The notes: generated from the letters alone by a model not told the origin. 64,000 nucleotides of DNA from Methanocella_A sp049676595 (GCF_049676595.1 NZ_CP187259.1:806001-870000); one strand, 5' to 3'. Shown: positions 34,674 to 43,380, counted from the first letter of the stretch. Numbers and translations: made by a program.

Positions 34674-35306
34674 ATGTCTAAAACCCGAACAATTGTAGCA
34701 ATTGCTGCTGTGGCAATCGCAGTAGTAATGATGTTGAGCTCGATGCCCGGTGCGTTCGCGACGGGTAACGGAGCCCCGAGCGGTACTCACTATAACCTGA
34801 ATATCATCGGGGTATCGAAAGAAAAGACCGGCGGCACCTGGACCAGTGACGGCCACCGGATTTTCGTGCCTCTCCAGGGCAAGTCTAACATCTGGCTGCA
34901 GGCCGGCGACTCCTTCAAGGTTCTCGACGCCGACGGCACCGATGGCAGCGCTAAGCTCCAGCTGCTGGACCCCTACCCGGGCAACACCACGAAGGCAACC
35001 TACAATATCTACGTGAGGGCGCTCGGCAAGCCTGGCGGCTCCGCGAAGATGACGAGCGGCTTCGTCGATGAGTACGGGAACATGTGGTACTCGCTCGAGA
35101 GCGTGACCATGACCCGCACCAAGGGCAAGACTGTCTTCTCGGACAGGACGCTGGAGTTGACCACCGTCTACGCCGACATCACCGATGATGGCATAGACAA
35201 CCCCCTGAGGTACAACCTGTTCGATAACGCCACGTACAACTACTTCTGGAACTACGACAACAACGGCCTCAAGGTGCTCCAGCTGAGAATGTACATGGTA
35301 CAGTAA
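34674..35306 (+). CDS. Secreted hypothetical protein
   Basis: A 210-residue exported protein. The signal peptide covers residues 1-30 (IVAIAAVAIAVVMMLSSMPGAFA). The mature protein is beta-rich: HYNLNIIGVSKEKTGGTWTSDGHRIFVPLQGKSNIWLQ, FKVLDADGTDGSAKLQLLDPYPG, then YNYFWNYDNNGLKVLQLRMYMVQ at the end. Similar secreted proteins are common in methanogens and Methanocellales, but I know no function. ATG 34674 is firmly set by AGGAGG 9 nt upstream; an in-frame start at 34644 would precede that site. It stands alone and ends before a strong hairpin at 35377. Confidence 0.75.
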   Translation: MSKTRTIVAIAAVAIAVVMMLSSMPGAFATGNGAPSGTHYNLNIIGVSKEKTGGTWTSDGHRIFVPLQGKSNIWLQAGDSFKVLDADGTDGSAKLQLLDPYPGNTTKATYNIYVRALGKPGGSAKMTSGFVDEYGNMWYSLESVTMTRTKGKTVFSDRTLELTTVYADITDDGIDNPLRYNLFDNATYNYFWNYDNNGLKVLQLRMYMVQ

Positions 35307-35376
35307 ACAAGGCCTATCAGCTATTGAGAAAAGACATCGGAAAACGGAAAACGGCCGCTTTCTGCATCCCATCCCC

Positions 35377-35411
35377 GCGGAGTACAGTTCACTTACTGGA
35401 GTGTACTCCGC
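35377..35411 (+). terminator. Hairpin downstream of the secreted protein gene
   Basis: The arms GCGGAGTACA and TGTACTCCGC form a perfect 10-bp stem with a 15-bp loop, 70 bp after the stop codon. A pyrimidine-rich stretch (CACCCCCGCCTTTCTT) follows. Archaeal termination relies mainly on T-runs, so the terminator role is only plausible. Confidence 0.4.
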
Positions 35412-35516
35412 CACCCCCGCCTTTCTTAAACTCTTTCTTGCCTGCCCAATTTTCATCGCACAACCCGGCGAATAGTTTTATTTCCGGCCGTGTCGAGACT
35501 CTACCGGTGTTTAGTG

Positions 35517-35696
35517 ATGACATTAGAGTTTAGCTGTCAGGCCGCCGGCGCAAACTGCCCCTTTGAGGTCAAAGACGAGAACGCAGACGAGCTGGTAGAT
35601 ATCGTGCAGCAGCATGCGAGAAACGCTCACAGCGAAAGGATCTCCCGGGAAGAAATCCTCCGGATAGCCAGGGAATCCGGGTCGGGCCAGCGCTGA
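35517..35696 (+). CDS. DUF1059 family small protein
   Basis: A 59-residue protein of the DUF1059 family, which is about this size. The marks are FSCQAAGANCPFEVKDENADELVDIVQQHARNAH, with two cysteines that could bind metal, and a C-terminal helix (SREEILRIARES). The function is unknown. ATG 35517 matches the family start; an in-frame start at 35490 would add nine unrelated residues. It stands alone between a hairpin and the convergent fasciclin gene. Confidence 0.85.
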   Translation: MTLEFSCQAAGANCPFEVKDENADELVDIVQQHARNAHSERISREEILRIARESGSGQR

Positions 35697-35795
35697 TAAT
35701 GGCGGCTACAGGCCGTCAATCTTTATCGTTCGTCAGCGTCGTCTGCTGTTCGTCCGGAACAGTAAAAAGAAAGAAGAAGGTTTCACTCTGCACTT

Positions 35796-36290
35796 TTACG
35801 ACGGGATCAACACGTTGTCTATGACGTGGATGACGTTGTTGTTGGTCGCCGGGGTATCTTCCTTCGTCAGGAAGGCGTTACCCACTATCACGGATCCCTG
35901 TCTCGGTAACACCTGCAGTGTCCTGTTGTCGATGGTGGTGACCTGCTTTGCGCCCAGCAGCTGGTTGGCGCTGTACCTGCCCGGGACAACGTGGTTCCTC
36001 AAGACTGCCGTCAGCCTCGGGGTATCGTTCCTCAGCGCGTTCAGCGTGCCGGGAGGCACCTTGTTGAAGGCGTCGTCCGACGGGGCGAGAATCGTGTATG
36101 GTCCGCCTGTATTCAGCACGTCGGCCAGCCCCGCCTCGTTAACCAGCGATGTAAAGGTGTTCAGGTTACCCATGCGTCCGGCGGTATCCATGACGTTGCT
36201 CAGGGCCGGGGCCTGATCCTGCGCGAGGACGGCCGGCACTGCGCTTAACAGCAAGGCTGTCAGTACTATTGAAGCTAAAATTTTTCTCAC
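35796..36290 (-). CDS. Secreted fasciclin (FAS1) domain protein
   Basis: A 164-residue exported protein: a signal peptide (residues 1-23, ending VPAVLAQ) and one FAS1 domain. Domain marks are FTSLVNEAGLADVLNTGGPYTILAPSDDAFNKVPPGTLNAL, then LRNHVVPGRYSANQL and ITHVI-like NVIHVIDNVLIPS at the end, covering residues 30-164. FAS1 domains mediate adhesion or cell-surface interactions in all domains of life. No membrane anchor follows, so it is secreted or attached by other means. The family commonly occurs in methanogens. Confidence 0.9.
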   Translation of the reverse strand: MRKILASIVLTALLLSAVPAVLAQDQAPALSNVMDTAGRMGNLNTFTSLVNEAGLADVLNTGGPYTILAPSDDAFNKVPPGTLNALRNDTPRLTAVLRNHVVPGRYSANQLLGAKQVTTIDNRTLQVLPRQGSVIVGNAFLTKEDTPATNNNVIHVIDNVLIPS

Positions 36291-36647
36291 TCGATCAACT
36301 CCTGCATATTCCGGTCGGTGACACAGATGTTATAGCTGACAGCCAGCATTGCCGGAAAATAGTTAACCGGCTCGCATCTTCCGCGTCGCCTTCTGCACGC
36401 CAGGAGATCGGCCTCCGTCAGGCACATCTACGGCTGTGGAGCCGATAGTAGCCAGGGGTACGGCACTTCTGCTCTAAATATCCCTCCGGGTAGCCTTTAA
36501 TTCCCGGGCAGCTGTATTTTTACCAGTGGTGAAGCAGGGATATACCACGTTTGCTCTGGTTTTATTTATCCGATCGATCAATCTAAGTATAGTCTTCTGT
36601 TTCGAAGCTGGCGGGGTTATACTATACACACTACTGAAAGAGCTGAC
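36291..36647. other. Gene-free interval between divergent genes
   Basis: About 357 bp. I see no gene, RNA or repeat. It must carry the promoters of the fasciclin gene (minus) and the DUF454 gene (plus); TTATACTATACA near 36617 is a possible TATA region for the latter. Confidence 0.45.
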
Positions 36648-37043
36648 GTGATTCGAAGTTACAAGCCGCATTTCCTGGTCCGGTGGCTGCTAATCCTGGC
36701 CGGCACTATCTCGGTCGCCCTGGGTATCGTGGGCATTTTTGTCCCGCTGCTGCCGACTACGCCTTTTCTGCTCCTCGCTGCGGCCTGCTATGCGGGTAGC
36801 TCGCCGGCACTTTCCCGGTGGCTGCTGACTAACCGGTGGTTTGGCAGCTACATCCGGAGCTATCGCGAGGGCAGGGGCCTGCCGGTGAAAGTAAAAGTGG
36901 TGTCAGTGATCTCCCTCTGGCTTACCATCGGTTACTCGGCCCTGTTCATTGTCCCTGTGTTTATCGGACAGGTGGCGCTGGTGGCAGTCGGGGCAGGGGT
37001 GACTGTCCATATCCTGTCCCGGCCCACCTGCAGGCCGGAGTGA
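36648..37043 (+). CDS. DUF454 (YbaN-type) membrane protein
   Basis: A 131-residue inner-membrane protein of the DUF454/YbaN family. Two hydrophobic segments at about 14-50 (LAGTISVALGIVGIFVPLLPTTPFLLLAAACYA) and one or two at 88-125 flank the motif SRWLLTNRWFGSYIRSYREGRGLPVKVKV. The PLLPTTPF motif is the family hallmark. Function unknown; bacterial YbaN lies near heme and cytochrome genes. The GTG start at 36648 follows GAGCTGAC. No cotranscribed neighbour is evident. Confidence 0.85.
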   Translation: MIRSYKPHFLVRWLLILAGTISVALGIVGIFVPLLPTTPFLLLAAACYAGSSPALSRWLLTNRWFGSYIRSYREGRGLPVKVKVVSVISLWLTIGYSALFIVPVFIGQVALVAVGAGVTVHILSRPTCRPE

Positions 37044-37285
37044 TCTCTTCCGAAGGCGCCGCGGGTACTGGCAGGTGTCTTAAGCCCGCTAATCGTCTCT
37101 CTCTTCAATCCCTACCGGGTTGTGGTATTCTATGGCGCTCCGGTCAAACGACTGCGGGGTTCCCCGGGTAGTGTAATAATCACAGTACCCTTGCTGTCAT
37201 TATTTTTTATGATGCTGGAGAAGTCACGCTCATATCTTCGCGAACCTATTTCCCAGATTTTCCCGAATTTGCTCCCGGGGATAAT

Positions 37286-38281
37286 ATGCAGATAAAGGCC
37301 AAAACCTTGAAAACATTGTTGACAATCGGCGCCCTGCTCGTGCTTTTCACGGCAATGATGCCAGGCGCTCTGTCAGACGGTGGCTATGGCAAGGACTATA
37401 GCGAATGCAAAGACAGCTATTGCAAAATGGGATCGTCCAAAGCTCATTACGATATTAAGAGCGTAGACATGGTGAAGACAGTTACCGGTGTGAGAGACAA
37501 CACTGTCTTCTTCCAGGTGCCCAGCGTGGCGATCACTACTAAGGAGGGAAAAGTCTCCACGGTGACTTTCCCGACGCCGCTGACCGGTGCCTTTAACCTG
37601 AGGCAGGGTATGGGCTTCCTCTCTATGGGGGGCGCGAGGTCTGCGGATGTCGCTATCAGGCCTCTGAGTACTGCCACTCTCAACATCAGTGGCTCGTCTA
37701 TGGTGATGTCGATGAAGGACATCAAGGTGATTACGGACGATAAGGACAAGTTCGCGTTCGAGTACCATAAGATCGGATTAGTGCTCCCTGACGGCACTGC
37801 GAAGGTCTACTGTCTCGACAAGCCTGTCCAGGTAGCGTATTCCAAGGACCGCAAAGCGGCGATGATCGACGCTTACCCGGCCTACGGCGATATCCTGGCC
37901 TACGCCTACACGAACATGAACCGGTTCTCGGATACCCAGCAGCCGCTGAGCATCAAGGAACTGCGCACCGCCGAGACTACGGGCAGAGTCCAGTCGATCG
38001 GCACGGCGCCGGTTCTGAGGGCGCCGCCAACTCCGATACCTACCGCATCGCCCACGACTACGCCCATCGCTACTCCGATCGTGACTCCGACGCCGGAAGT
38101 ATCGCCGACTCCGATCGTGACGCCGATCGTGACTCCGGTGGTCTCACCGACTCCGATTCCGACCGAAGTTCCGACGGCCACGCCTATCATAGAGCCCGAG
38201 CCGACCGAATCGCCGATCGTGACTCCGATCGTGACTCCGACGCCGGTTCCTACGCCTATCTCAGAGTTCTATTCCCGGTGA
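37286..38281 (+). CDS. Secreted protein with C-terminal TP-repeat tail
   Basis: A 331-residue exported protein. The signal peptide covers residues 1-31 (ending MMPGALSDGG). Residues 40-235 are beta-rich and align with the protein encoded at 19242 (STATLNISGSSMVMSMKDI, LVLPDGTAKVYCLDKPVQV, NMNRF). Residues 250-325 are a tail of IVTP/PTP/SPTPI repeats, typical of a cell-wall-spanning or glycosylated stalk, without a terminal membrane helix. Two cysteines (ECKDSYCKMG) lie just after the signal peptide and are not in the paralog. ATG 37286 follows GGGGATAAT. Function unknown; cell surface. Confidence 0.75.
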   Translation: MQIKAKTLKTLLTIGALLVLFTAMMPGALSDGGYGKDYSECKDSYCKMGSSKAHYDIKSVDMVKTVTGVRDNTVFFQVPSVAITTKEGKVSTVTFPTPLTGAFNLRQGMGFLSMGGARSADVAIRPLSTATLNISGSSMVMSMKDIKVITDDKDKFAFEYHKIGLVLPDGTAKVYCLDKPVQVAYSKDRKAAMIDAYPAYGDILAYAYTNMNRFSDTQQPLSIKELRTAETTGRVQSIGTAPVLRAPPTPIPTASPTTTPIATPIVTPTPEVSPTPIVTPIVTPVVSPTPIPTEVPTATPIIEPEPTESPIVTPIVTPTPVPTPISEFYSR

Positions 38282-38370
38282 GGTCGGTCGAAGGCAGCAT
38301 AAAAATCTTTTAGCCGAACAATGGCAGGGTTGTTAGCCGCCCTGCCCCTTTTTAATATATGTCAGACGGT

Positions 38371-38997
38371 TTAGCTTAGCGATAGTTTATGCATGTCCCT
38401 GGAAGCCAGCCCGAGCCAGATGACGATGGCGGACAGGGCCAGCCATTCGGTGATCACCGGGGCGATGTTCAGGATCGTGGTGGCGGCGAGCAGCATGATC
38501 AGGGTAATGGAAGCGGCGCCGATAATGATCGTGTCCTCGTGCTGGTCAGGGCGCATCAGCATGTTGGCGGTGGCCATGATTATGGCTATTATGACTGCGA
38601 TGTAGAACAGGATCATCCAGATGAAAGGGTTCATGTGGTGGAAGTGGATGGTATAGCCTTCCAGCACCAGCGTTATCCCGGCTATGATGCCGCATATCTG
38701 GCCTGTTATCATGACTGTGTTGAACAACTTGTTCTGCGAGTACCACCTGTAAAAGCCCAGGATGAAGATGCAGAGCAGCGTTCCGGTGACCATGATGCCG
38801 GCATTGTAGAATATCGACCCATTCCCGTTCTTCATGCCGTAGTCTTCGACCCGGTAGTCGAAGGGCGAGAAACCGAGGTTACCCAGAAGTATAGAAAGCG
38901 TCATGGAGAGGATTACGTTTGCAATGATCAGGTAGCCAGCCAGGCTGCTGATAAACGACGGGGTAATCCTGCGATTAGCTGACATCAGAGATACCAT
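38371..38997 (-). CDS. DUF998-like multi-helix membrane protein
   Basis: A 208-residue protein with six hydrophobic helices and almost no loops. The N-terminal half (YLIIANVILSMTLSILLGNLGFSPFDYRVEDYG, FYNAGIMVTGTLLCIFILGFYRW) is like DUF998 membrane proteins; I call this tentatively. The C-terminal 70 residues (MLMRPDQHEDTIIIGAASITLIMLLAATTILNIAPVITEWLAL) recur in the 90-residue protein encoded at 39081. Function unknown. ATG 38997 or 38985 could be the start. It is convergent with the secreted TP-repeat protein gene. Confidence 0.65.
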   Translation of the reverse strand: MVSLMSANRRITPSFISSLAGYLIIANVILSMTLSILLGNLGFSPFDYRVEDYGMKNGNGSIFYNAGIMVTGTLLCIFILGFYRWYSQNKLFNTVMITGQICGIIAGITLVLEGYTIHFHHMNPFIWMILFYIAVIIAIIMATANMLMRPDQHEDTIIIGAASITLIMLLAATTILNIAPVITEWLALSAIVIWLGLASRDMHKLSLS

Positions 38998-39080
38998 TTC
39001 ATATTATTTTTGATATAATAGGCTATCCTTACGATACTGAAATTACATAATTGAAAGGTGGCAGTTGTTAAAAAGTATCT

Positions 39081-39353
39081 TCACATGGCTGTCCCGGGCA
39101 CGTCAGCTTTTAACATGTGCCGGCGCATGTCCCGGGTGGCCAGAGCAACCCAGGCGAGCATCGAGATAGCGGCGAACCACTCGGTGATCTTCGGGGTGAT
39201 GTTCAGGTAGGCTGTGGCGGCCAGCAGCAGGATCAGGGCTACTGATGTGAAGCCCACACAGCATGTATCCTCATTCTCGTCCCGGCGGAGTAGCATGGCA
39301 ATCGAAACCAGGGTTATGGCCACGCCTACAGACAGGAAAACCGGGGAGGTCAC
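39081..39353 (-). CDS. Short membrane protein, paralog of the C-terminal half of 38371
   Basis: A 90-residue protein with three hydrophobic helices. LLRRDENEDTCCVGFTSVALILLLAATAYLNITPKITEWFAAISMLAWVALATRDM matches residues 145-203 of the adjacent gene's product nearly residue for residue in pattern. It lacks that protein's first three helices, so it is either a truncated tandem duplicate or a genuine short family member. The GTG start at 39353 has AGGAAAACC upstream, which looks like a working ribosome site. Function unknown. Confidence 0.6.
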   Translation of the reverse strand: MTSPVFLSVGVAITLVSIAMLLRRDENEDTCCVGFTSVALILLLAATAYLNITPKITEWFAAISMLAWVALATRDMRRHMLKADVPGTAM

Positions 39354-39390
39354 CGGTTTTCCTGTAAAGGTTTAAACTTGGTCTCTAATG

Positions 39391-40827
39391 TTACCTGCGC
39401 CCGTACTTTCTGTACACTATGAACAGGCCGGCCACTACCAGCACGATGATGGCTCCGCCGATGTACGGTATGTAGGAGTCTACCGTGATGGTAATCCTGT
39501 AGTCCTTCTCTTTCGTCGCCTGGTCGCTCTTCGCCTTGATCGTTATGTCGTAATCGCTGGCGACGATGTTGCCCGGCGGGGTCACTTTGACCCTGAAGGT
39601 CTGGGTCTGGCCTGCTTTGATGCTGTTGGTACTGTTGGGCGTCACCTGCACCAGCCAGCCTTCCGGTGCCTTGGTTTCGAGGCCGACGTTGGTCAGGGCC
39701 GCACCGTTGCCGGTGTTGGTGATGTACACGTCGATGTTGAAGGCTTCGCCCGGCTTGGCCGAGTACCCCAGCTTAGAGCTGGTCATGCTCATGTCGACGC
39801 TGCTTTTCAGCCGAAGCATCAGGTCTTTCTCGATCTGCTGGGCTTCGGGGGTGGTGACGACTGCCTTGAAGTTGTAGTCGCCTGTCGCCACGCTGTTAGG
39901 CGGGACAATCTCGAGCAGCAGGTTCTTTTCGCCGGCTGCAGGGATGACTACCTCAGCCATCTCTTCGATGCTGGAGATATCCTCTTTGTACCTGAAGTAC
40001 CAGTTTTCCGGCAAGCCTGTAGCACTGAGCTTGTAGATGTTTTCTTTGGACTGGAGGTTCTTGATCCTGACATCGTAGTAGATCTTGTCGCCTATGGATG
40101 CGATCTTCGATGTCACCTTAGTGGTGACTTCAGCGGACTGGTTGATGCTGGTGATGTGGACGTAGAGGTCGATGTTCTTGTCGTCCACGGTGGCGGTGAT
40201 CTTCTTTTCGCCTACTCCGGTGGCCGCGTTGGTCGAGACCTCGAGGTTGACCGTGCTGGACTGCATCTTGGGCACGAACACCTTGTAGATGCCCTTATCG
40301 CCCGAGGTGAACCTGAGGCTCCACCCGGTGCCGCTGGTCGCAGACAGGGTGTAGGTCTTGTCCTCGTTGTTATTGTTCTGGATAACTATGGGGAAGACCA
40401 CTTTGTCTCCTGCGAGGGCCGTTTGACCAGGTGTGCTGCACGATAGGCTGGTACCGGACGAGGGCCCGGAGCTGCCACCTGACGTGGGCTTCAGGATATC
40501 CATCATGATGGTGCCGGACGATTCGTTAATGTCCGCGATGTAAACCTTCAGCCCACTATAGTATATACAGTACTGGTTCTCGATGATAGTATAGTTCATC
40601 TCCGCGTAACCTGCAGACCTGATGTTCACGCGCGCGGCGTTGCTGCCGTTAAGGATGTCGAACTTGATGAAATAGCCGTCAATGGTGACTATTTCGCCCG
40701 ATGCCACGGAGCCTGAACGGATCGAGGTGTACTCTTCGGCCGCCAGCGCCGGCGCTGTTGCCGGCAGGAGCAGGCTTATCATCATGGCAATCATCAGCGC
40801 CCCGGCCAGGATTCTGTTCGTTTTCAT
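39391..40827 (-). CDS. Secreted NEW3/COG1470-type surface protein of the ABC operon
   Basis: A 478-residue exported protein: a signal peptide (residues 1-29, ending APALAA), a domain of about 100 residues, a Gly/Ser-rich linker, three or more Ig-like NEW3-type repeats (IQNNNNEDKTYTLSATSGTGWSLRF, IKNLQSKENIYKLSATGLPENWYFRY, ITNTGNGAALTNVGLETKAPEGWLV), and a C-terminal membrane helix (IIVLVVAGLFIVY) with a basic tail. Its start overlaps the stop of the ABC permease gene in an ATGA (40824-40827), indicating translational coupling. The protein may receive or shape what the exporter handles, or be a surface adaptor of it. Starting farther upstream would run through the permease gene, so ATG 40827 is secure. 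Confidence 0.85.
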   Translation of the reverse strand: MKTNRILAGALMIAMMISLLLPATAPALAAEEYTSIRSGSVASGEIVTIDGYFIKFDILNGSNAARVNIRSAGYAEMNYTIIENQYCIYYSGLKVYIADINESSGTIMMDILKPTSGGSSGPSSGTSLSCSTPGQTALAGDKVVFPIVIQNNNNEDKTYTLSATSGTGWSLRFTSGDKGIYKVFVPKMQSSTVNLEVSTNAATGVGEKKITATVDDKNIDLYVHITSINQSAEVTTKVTSKIASIGDKIYYDVRIKNLQSKENIYKLSATGLPENWYFRYKEDISSIEEMAEVVIPAAGEKNLLLEIVPPNSVATGDYNFKAVVTTPEAQQIEKDLMLRLKSSVDMSMTSSKLGYSAKPGEAFNIDVYITNTGNGAALTNVGLETKAPEGWLVQVTPNSTNSIKAGQTQTFRVKVTPPGNIVASDYDITIKAKSDQATKEKDYRITITVDSYIPYIGGAIIVLVVAGLFIVYRKYGRR

Positions 40828-42050
40828 CTGACGTCCACCCTCAGGAACTTGACGTACGCGACCGCGAAGGCGATCATCGTTTCGATGAGCAGCACCAGTA
40901 TGTTCACCCATACCGAGGCCAGCGAGTCCCACAGCGTGACCTGCTGCGGGTAGTACGGCTTGTACGACGAGAGCGCGGACCTGTAGATCATGAAGCCCTG
41001 GTTGAAGATCGCCGGGGCGATGTGGTTCTGGAAGTTGGACATCGGGGAGATCGAGTCGATCGCCTGGATGATCATCGTCTGGCGCTCGTAGTATTGCTGC
41101 CATGCCTGCTGGTACTGGTCGTCCACCGGCGGCATGGGCAATATGCCCACGTCTCCTCTGTCTATCGTGACGTTATCCGAAGTGGCATCAACGGCAACGC
41201 TGCTCACTGCCATCTTTTCGTCGACGGGCATCGGCATCGGCTCCGCGTAGTAGATCGGCCCGCTGTACTCGGGCGGGGGGCCCAGGATGAGCTGGGTAAT
41301 GTTGTACGAGAACATCGAGAGCACGATCAGGAAGATGATGACCCCGAGGACATACATGACCGACATGGATGAGCTTTTAGCCAGCGTGGAGGTCATCATC
41401 GCGAGCGCGAAGAAGACCAGGCAGTACAGCAGCGCCATCACGAAGTATACGGCGATGGCCATCAGGTCGTTCATCTGGGGGATGACGCCGTAGATCAGCA
41501 TGATAGCCATGGTGATGAGGAACGTCGCGCCGAGCACGATGCCCAGTACTCCGAAGGCGCCGAGGGTCTTGCCGTTGATGATCGAGTCCCTGTACACCGG
41601 GTGGGACAGGAGCGACTTCAGCGAGCCCTCTTCCTTTTCCCGGCTGATGAGGTCGAAGCCCATGGATACTGCCAGCACCATGCCGATGAGGGCGAAGTAC
41701 TGGTTCAGGTTCTGGAAGACGAACAGCACCGACGGCATCGGCGGATTGGTCAGCTGTTCCAGCTGGAACTTCAGGCTGTCGATCTCCTCCTGGGGGGCAC
41801 CGCTGGCCTCCGCGTCGGCGATCATCTTCTGGTACATGGCTACCTGTTCCTGGTACCACGGCTGCTGCGGGTTTTCCGCGGCGGATTTCTTGTATTGGTC
41901 GAGCTGCTTCTGGTAGTCGCCCATGCCGTTGACCATCGAGTAGATGCAGACCAGCATCAGGACCGCGAAGATCAGGATGAACCGCTTGCTTGTCAGGTGG
42001 TCGCGGAACTCTTTGGCCGCGACGATCAGTTCAGACCTCATGTTTTTCAC
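40824..42050 (-). CDS. ABC-2 type transporter permease
   Basis: A 408-residue membrane protein of the ABC-2 (COG1277-like) class. Helix 1 (RFILIFAVLMLVCIYSMV) is followed by a long polar loop (residues 50-115, Q/E-rich), then helices at about 125-320 (FALIGMVLAVSMGFDLISREKEEGSLKSLLSHPVYRDSIINGKTLGAFGVLGIVLG contains the conserved cytoplasmic loop), a large external loop (about 265-360), and a final helix. It pairs with the ATPase encoded just upstream, whose 3' end overlaps it by 20 bp. Substrate unknown; the coupling to the secreted NEW3 protein suggests export or remodelling at the surface. Confidence 0.85.
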   Translation of the reverse strand: MKNMRSELIVAAKEFRDHLTSKRFILIFAVLMLVCIYSMVNGMGDYQKQLDQYKKSAAENPQQPWYQEQVAMYQKMIADAEASGAPQEEIDSLKFQLEQLTNPPMPSVLFVFQNLNQYFALIGMVLAVSMGFDLISREKEEGSLKSLLSHPVYRDSIINGKTLGAFGVLGIVLGATFLITMAIMLIYGVIPQMNDLMAIAVYFVMALLYCLVFFALAMMTSTLAKSSSMSVMYVLGVIIFLIVLSMFSYNITQLILGPPPEYSGPIYYAEPMPMPVDEKMAVSSVAVDATSDNVTIDRGDVGILPMPPVDDQYQQAWQQYYERQTMIIQAIDSISPMSNFQNHIAPAIFNQGFMIYRSALSSYKPYYPQQVTLWDSLASVWVNILVLLIETMIAFAVAYVKFLRVDVR

Positions 42051-42948
42051 CTCTGTATATGGTATTCAGGAAGACCTCTTCCAGGGTCTGCTCTTCGAGG
42101 TGCAGTTCCCTGATGCGGATGCCGCTCTTGTACAACTCCTCCGAGATGTTGTCCCGGATGTCTTCGGTGGCGGTGATAATCGCGCTGCCGTTGACGTAGT
42201 TCGCGCTGAGGATGCGGGGATCGTCCAGCTTCGGCATCGTGCCGATCACTTTGATCTTGATGGTGACGTGCTCGTCCTTGCTCATCGCCTTCCTGACTTC
42301 GTCAGGCGTGCCCTGGGCTACGATTTTCCCCTTTGAGATGATGCCGATGGTGTTGCAGACCTGCTGCACCTCGTTGAGGACGTGGGAGGAGAAGAAGACT
42401 GTCCTGCCCTCGGCAGCCATCTCTTTGATGATGTTGCGGAACTGGATCACGCCTTCAGGGTCGAGCCCGTTGGTCGGCTCGTCCAGGAACACGTATTTGG
42501 GATCGTTCAGCAGGGCCTGGGCCAGTCCCAGCCGCTGCTTCATGCCCCTGGAGTAGCCGCCTACCGGCTTTTCGACCTTCTCCAGGCCCACTCGCTGCAG
42601 CAGGTCGGTAATCCTCTTATCGGCTGCGCTGTCGCTCATGCCGTAGAAACGTGAGAAGTATTTCAGGTTCTGCTTCGCAGACAAGTTCGCATAAAAGCCC
42701 ACTCCGTCCGGCAGGTATCCTGTGATCCGCTTGGCTTCGAGCGGATTGCGTGTGACATCTATGTCATCTATCCAGCATTTTCCCCCGCTTGGCTCGATAA
42801 GGCCGACCATCATTCCGATCGTCGTCGTTTTCCCGGCGCCGTTGGGCCCTAAGAACCCAAAGACCTCACCGCCGCCAACCGAGAGACTTACAGAGTCCAC
42901 GGCTTTTACGCCATCGTAGACTTTGCTCAGGCTCTCTGTTTTTATCAT
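42031..42948 (-). CDS. ABC transporter ATP-binding protein
   Basis: A 305-residue ATPase. Walker A is GPNGAGKTT (about residues 34-42), the signature is YSRGMKQRLGLAQ (about 132), and Walker B is YVFLDEPTNGLDPEG (about 152). The C-terminal 80 residues form the extension common in ABC-2 exporters (NYVNGSAIITATEDIRDNI). First gene of a three-gene operon, ATPase-permease-surface protein, with both junctions overlapping. A TATA-like CCTTTTATATTTCC on the minus strand near 42970-42984 lies about 30 bp before the ATG, so the leader is short or absent. Confidence 0.92.
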   Translation of the reverse strand: MIKTESLSKVYDGVKAVDSVSLSVGGGEVFGFLGPNGAGKTTTIGMMVGLIEPSGGKCWIDDIDVTRNPLEAKRITGYLPDGVGFYANLSAKQNLKYFSRFYGMSDSAADKRITDLLQRVGLEKVEKPVGGYSRGMKQRLGLAQALLNDPKYVFLDEPTNGLDPEGVIQFRNIIKEMAAEGRTVFFSSHVLNEVQQVCNTIGIISKGKIVAQGTPDEVRKAMSKDEHVTIKIKVIGTMPKLDDPRILSANYVNGSAIITATEDIRDNISEELYKSGIRIRELHLEEQTLEEVFLNTIYRGEKHEV

Positions 42949-43380
42949 AACGGTCAGTTATCCATACAACCGGGAAATATAAAAGGATTATTAAAACTAC
43001 GGATTGTGCCGTAGTCATATACTACTGTGCCACAGGCGGCAGATTATTGTCCTTCCCGCCGGTGTCAGATATAGTTACTGTAAAATAGAGTCAGGGTACG
43101 CTGCGCTGTGACCGACTGGAAGCAGTCCCTTGCATATTTAACACGAAGGACACGAAGGTCACGAGGGACACGAAGGATTAACAAGGACACAAAGGGATCG
43201 TGTTAAAGGGCACATCCTTCGTGTTCCTTGAATAGTCCTTCGTGTCCTCCGTGTCCATTGTGCCCTTTGTGTCGAAGCGCAGCGCAGCGTACCCTGTAAT
43301 AGGGGTTAGAATAGCTATTTGTATCCTTTATAGGTAAAAAGATAAAAAAATCATCCTCTATGGGTTATATTATACTATTC
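42949..43380. other. Intergenic region with composite palindromic repeat
   Basis: About 430 bp without a gene. It holds the promoter of the ABC operon (42970-42984) and a 205-bp inverted repeat (43092-43296). Confidence 0.7.
43092..43296. repeat. Composite palindrome: family A-like ends, family B-like interior
   Basis: The outer arms CAGGGTACGCTGCGCTG and its inverse (ending 43296) share GCTGCGCTGTG with family A. The interior consists of ACACGAAGGACACGAAGG-type words on the left and CCTTCGTGTCC-type words on the right, like family B. The whole folds into one long hairpin. Confidence 0.75.

Noticed and set aside
34656..35456. A 266-codon minus-strand frame opposite the secreted protein at 34674
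   Set aside because: The + strand frame has a strong AGGAGG ribosome site and a signal peptide; the opposite frame is its shadow.
39388..40446. A 352-codon frame opposite the NEW3-type surface gene
   Set aside because: It is a shadow of the minus-strand gene, which has a signal peptide, repeats and an ATGA overlap with its neighbour.
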